A stretch of 64,000 nt of DNA from Ustulina deusta (taxonomy: Eukaryota > Ascomycota > Sordariomycetes > Xylariales > Xylariaceae). The stretch covers positions 1-64,000 of the forward strand of contig JAJNNX010000012.1 of the NCBI GenBank assembly GCA_023159155.1. Direction: 5' to 3'. The notes under the pieces were generated by a model. The model searched no databases. It was not told where the DNA came from and saw nothing but the letters and a program-made list of their open reading frames with translations. This document shows, piece after piece, positions 62,076-64,000 of this stretch; the stretch's first letter is position 1; the number at the start of each line of letters is the position of its first letter. A program made the position numbers and the translations under genes.

Positions 62076-64000
62076 CAAAAGTTGGATGATTCTTCGTTAG
62101 GTGCCATTCCTATTCTTTCATTTGTTTCCCCTCCAAAACACCTCCTTCGTTTGGAAAGTAGGGGCTTGTGCGCAATACACGGTCATCTTTTTGCTCGCTA
62201 TTTTAACGTGCATGCACGTGTTAGATCTGAGGTGCCGGACGATGTCAGTTGCGGGTATAACATACGTCCAGTTCGTCCCTGTGCTCCCATGATGATATGG
62301 CCGTACAAGTTCCCATTCATCCGGTCCAATACAGGAGACCCGTAGTCGTTTTCAAACACAGCCCCTCAGAGGCTGATTTGAAGGAGTTCCGGGAATGAGG
62401 AGCTGTCGTAACTACGGTAGGTCACCGAGCACCCTAACAACTCCCCGTAAATCGCAAGAGTCTGAGAGCGCGATCAGGGCGTATTCGATTGGGAACCGCA
62501 GTGGTCTTCTAGTGCAGTAAGCGATTGGAATCATGTTACTTATGCGGTACGACCTCATATGGATCTCGAAGTTCCGGCTGGCATGCTTCATCCTAGATGA
62601 TGGGTCCCCCTCAGATTCCGCTCTAAGCCACAAGCTGCAGAGCCCAAGCATACCGTCGCTGTTGATTATGATGGTCCGCTCTGCTGTTGAGTGCAGGAAT
62701 TATTCATCGCATGATTCAATGTCTTTGGCAGTCTCGTTGTCACTGCTTGCGATACCCGCGTCTTAGTCGGAGCCACTATCATCGTCATCGCTCTAGCTAT
62801 CGAAATAGCGGTAGTCTGAACTCGCGCGTGCGAAGCCCGCGTCAGATATATTGTCCTGTAGCTCGAATAAGTGACCAGCAGTCAATTAGTAGAAACCCCG
62901 TCCGATGCTAATGATGATACCAGCGGTAGCGAAATGAATAGGGCCCTGCTGAACTCGGCAGTGAGTAGCCCCCCCACCCGTGGTCTCGACGCAACGCGAA
63001 TACAGCGACAGCGTGTGCTGGGTCTTTGGAGCTCCCCTGATTCCTTTGAGTCGAAATCGACTATGTTTAATGACAGCGGGAGACTCGTTGGCCGCGAAAC
63101 TGAAGACGATGGGGGCGGTGTTGGCACAGAAGGTGGAGGGAACGGTAGCCCCGGTGGACGTGGACCCGGATGTCTCAGTGGCAGGTCTGTAACGCCCAAG
63201 CCAAACTTTGTTCTTTTCCAGGGCATGATTCTCCTCGCCGTGGCTTCTGCCTCTTTAGCGGCGTTAACATCGCCGCAGCAAAGCATCACAATAGGATTGG
63301 CTGTTTGTAGACCTTGATGAAGAGATTGGCCAAGCCCAAGTCTAGTTTCTGGAGAAGCAGCTTGACCTCGGGCTCAATCTCTTTCTCGAACGCTTCCAGT
63401 GCTGGACTTATGGCCTACCAGACCTTGCGCCTGCGAATCCTGCTACAGGCGATCTCCCGCCGAGACGGGCTTCGGGACTTGGATACGAAGGCAACTTGGA
63501 TATAAACTTGGTGTGCGGCCCTCAGCAGTTTTCTTCTTAGTTCTTTTTTCCTCTTTTTCTATTGCCGAATATCACAGGTAAAAAGGGGAATGAAAAAAGA
63601 GCGTCCGGAACATTCGGATATAAAATGGTTGCTGGACAAGAGCTGACACATAATTAGACTATCCGATGTTGAGGTTGCATGGGGCTCTGGGGAGCGGAAA
63701 TTCTCCTCCCGATACGCCTTTCCAACTGCTCATAACGACACAGATTGATTCCCCGAAAGACCATGCCCGCAAGAAACAATATTCCTTCCAATGGCGTGGA
63801 CTCGCTTGTGTCCGAGACGACCAGTCCTTTCTCAAACGAGTTTCACGTGGTTGCAGCGAAATGCTGCGGCACAGTTAAACCTTCCGTTTACAGGTGACGG
63901 CTGATACGTTTTGGCTCCTTAGGTAGCAGTGCACGATACCTTGTGGCATGGAGTCGCGAGACGTCGTCATCAGCGTCTTGCCCCGTGTTCTCTTGGCAGT
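62076..64000. other. 1.9 kb without a supported gene
   Basis: The minus strand has coding-like fragments: one acidic and interrupted by TAG codons at about 62,650-62,850, and ALEAFEKEIEPEVKLLLQKL at about 63,335-63,395 followed in another frame by ATARRIMPWKRTKFGLG at about 63,190-63,245. They may be pieces of one decayed gene, but I cannot name it. The region also holds the 3' end of the monooxygenase gene. Confidence 0.35.

Overview
The window looks like filamentous ascomycete DNA (Pezizomycotina, most likely a sordariomycete). Genes are interrupted by short introns, mostly 50-130 nt, with GT...AG ends and CTAAC/CTGAC-like branch sites. One gene start has a textbook Kozak context. Intergenic DNA carries many short CCTAGGTA-type palindromes. 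The first third is an extremely AT-rich, gene-free block whose repeat copies differ by C-to-T and G-to-A transitions, the signature of repeat-induced point mutation (RIP).

Layout. Positions 1 to about 21,290 are RIP-degraded repeat DNA. They include a 1.6-kb direct repeat (1-1660 and 4427-6048), a dead reverse transcriptase on the minus strand (about 11,230-13,620) and three islands of ordinary base composition that escaped RIP (about 10,830-11,175, 12,198-12,480 and 14,150-14,420); two of the islands carry perfect GC-rich hairpins. At about 21,290 the composition changes abruptly to normal genic DNA. From there the order is: a broken hypothetical gene (-), RidA (+), a LETM1-domain protein (+), a Nab3-like RNA-binding protein (-), an ICT1/Mrpl58-type release factor (+), a CaMKI-type kinase (+), a dienelactone-hydrolase/NTF2-like protein (-), and a conserved fungal protein of unknown function (-).

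From about 40.3 to 49.2 kb lies a patch of dead or dying accessory genes: a gag-like retroelement relic, the 5' stub of a secreted double-psi beta-barrel protein, an internally deleted NRPS-like reductase, a twice-frameshifted alcohol-oxidase-type GMC oxidoreductase, and a coiled-coil gene with stops and frameshifts but one long open frame. The NRPS-like and GMC genes sit next to each other on the same strand, so they may be what is left of a small metabolite cluster.

From 50.2 to 62.1 kb genes are intact again: an F-box-like protein (+), a D-2-hydroxyacid dehydrogenase (-), an RNA polymerase I RPA34.5-like subunit (-), the polynucleotide kinase Grc3 (+) and a phenol-2-monooxygenase-like flavoprotein (+, seven exons). 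RPA34.5 and Grc3, both rRNA-production genes, are divergent across about 640 bp. The last 1.9 kb shows no gene I can support.

Exon boundaries were worked out by hand from reading frame, splice consensus and family conservation. Frames close exactly in every multi-exon gene reported as intact. No database search was possible.
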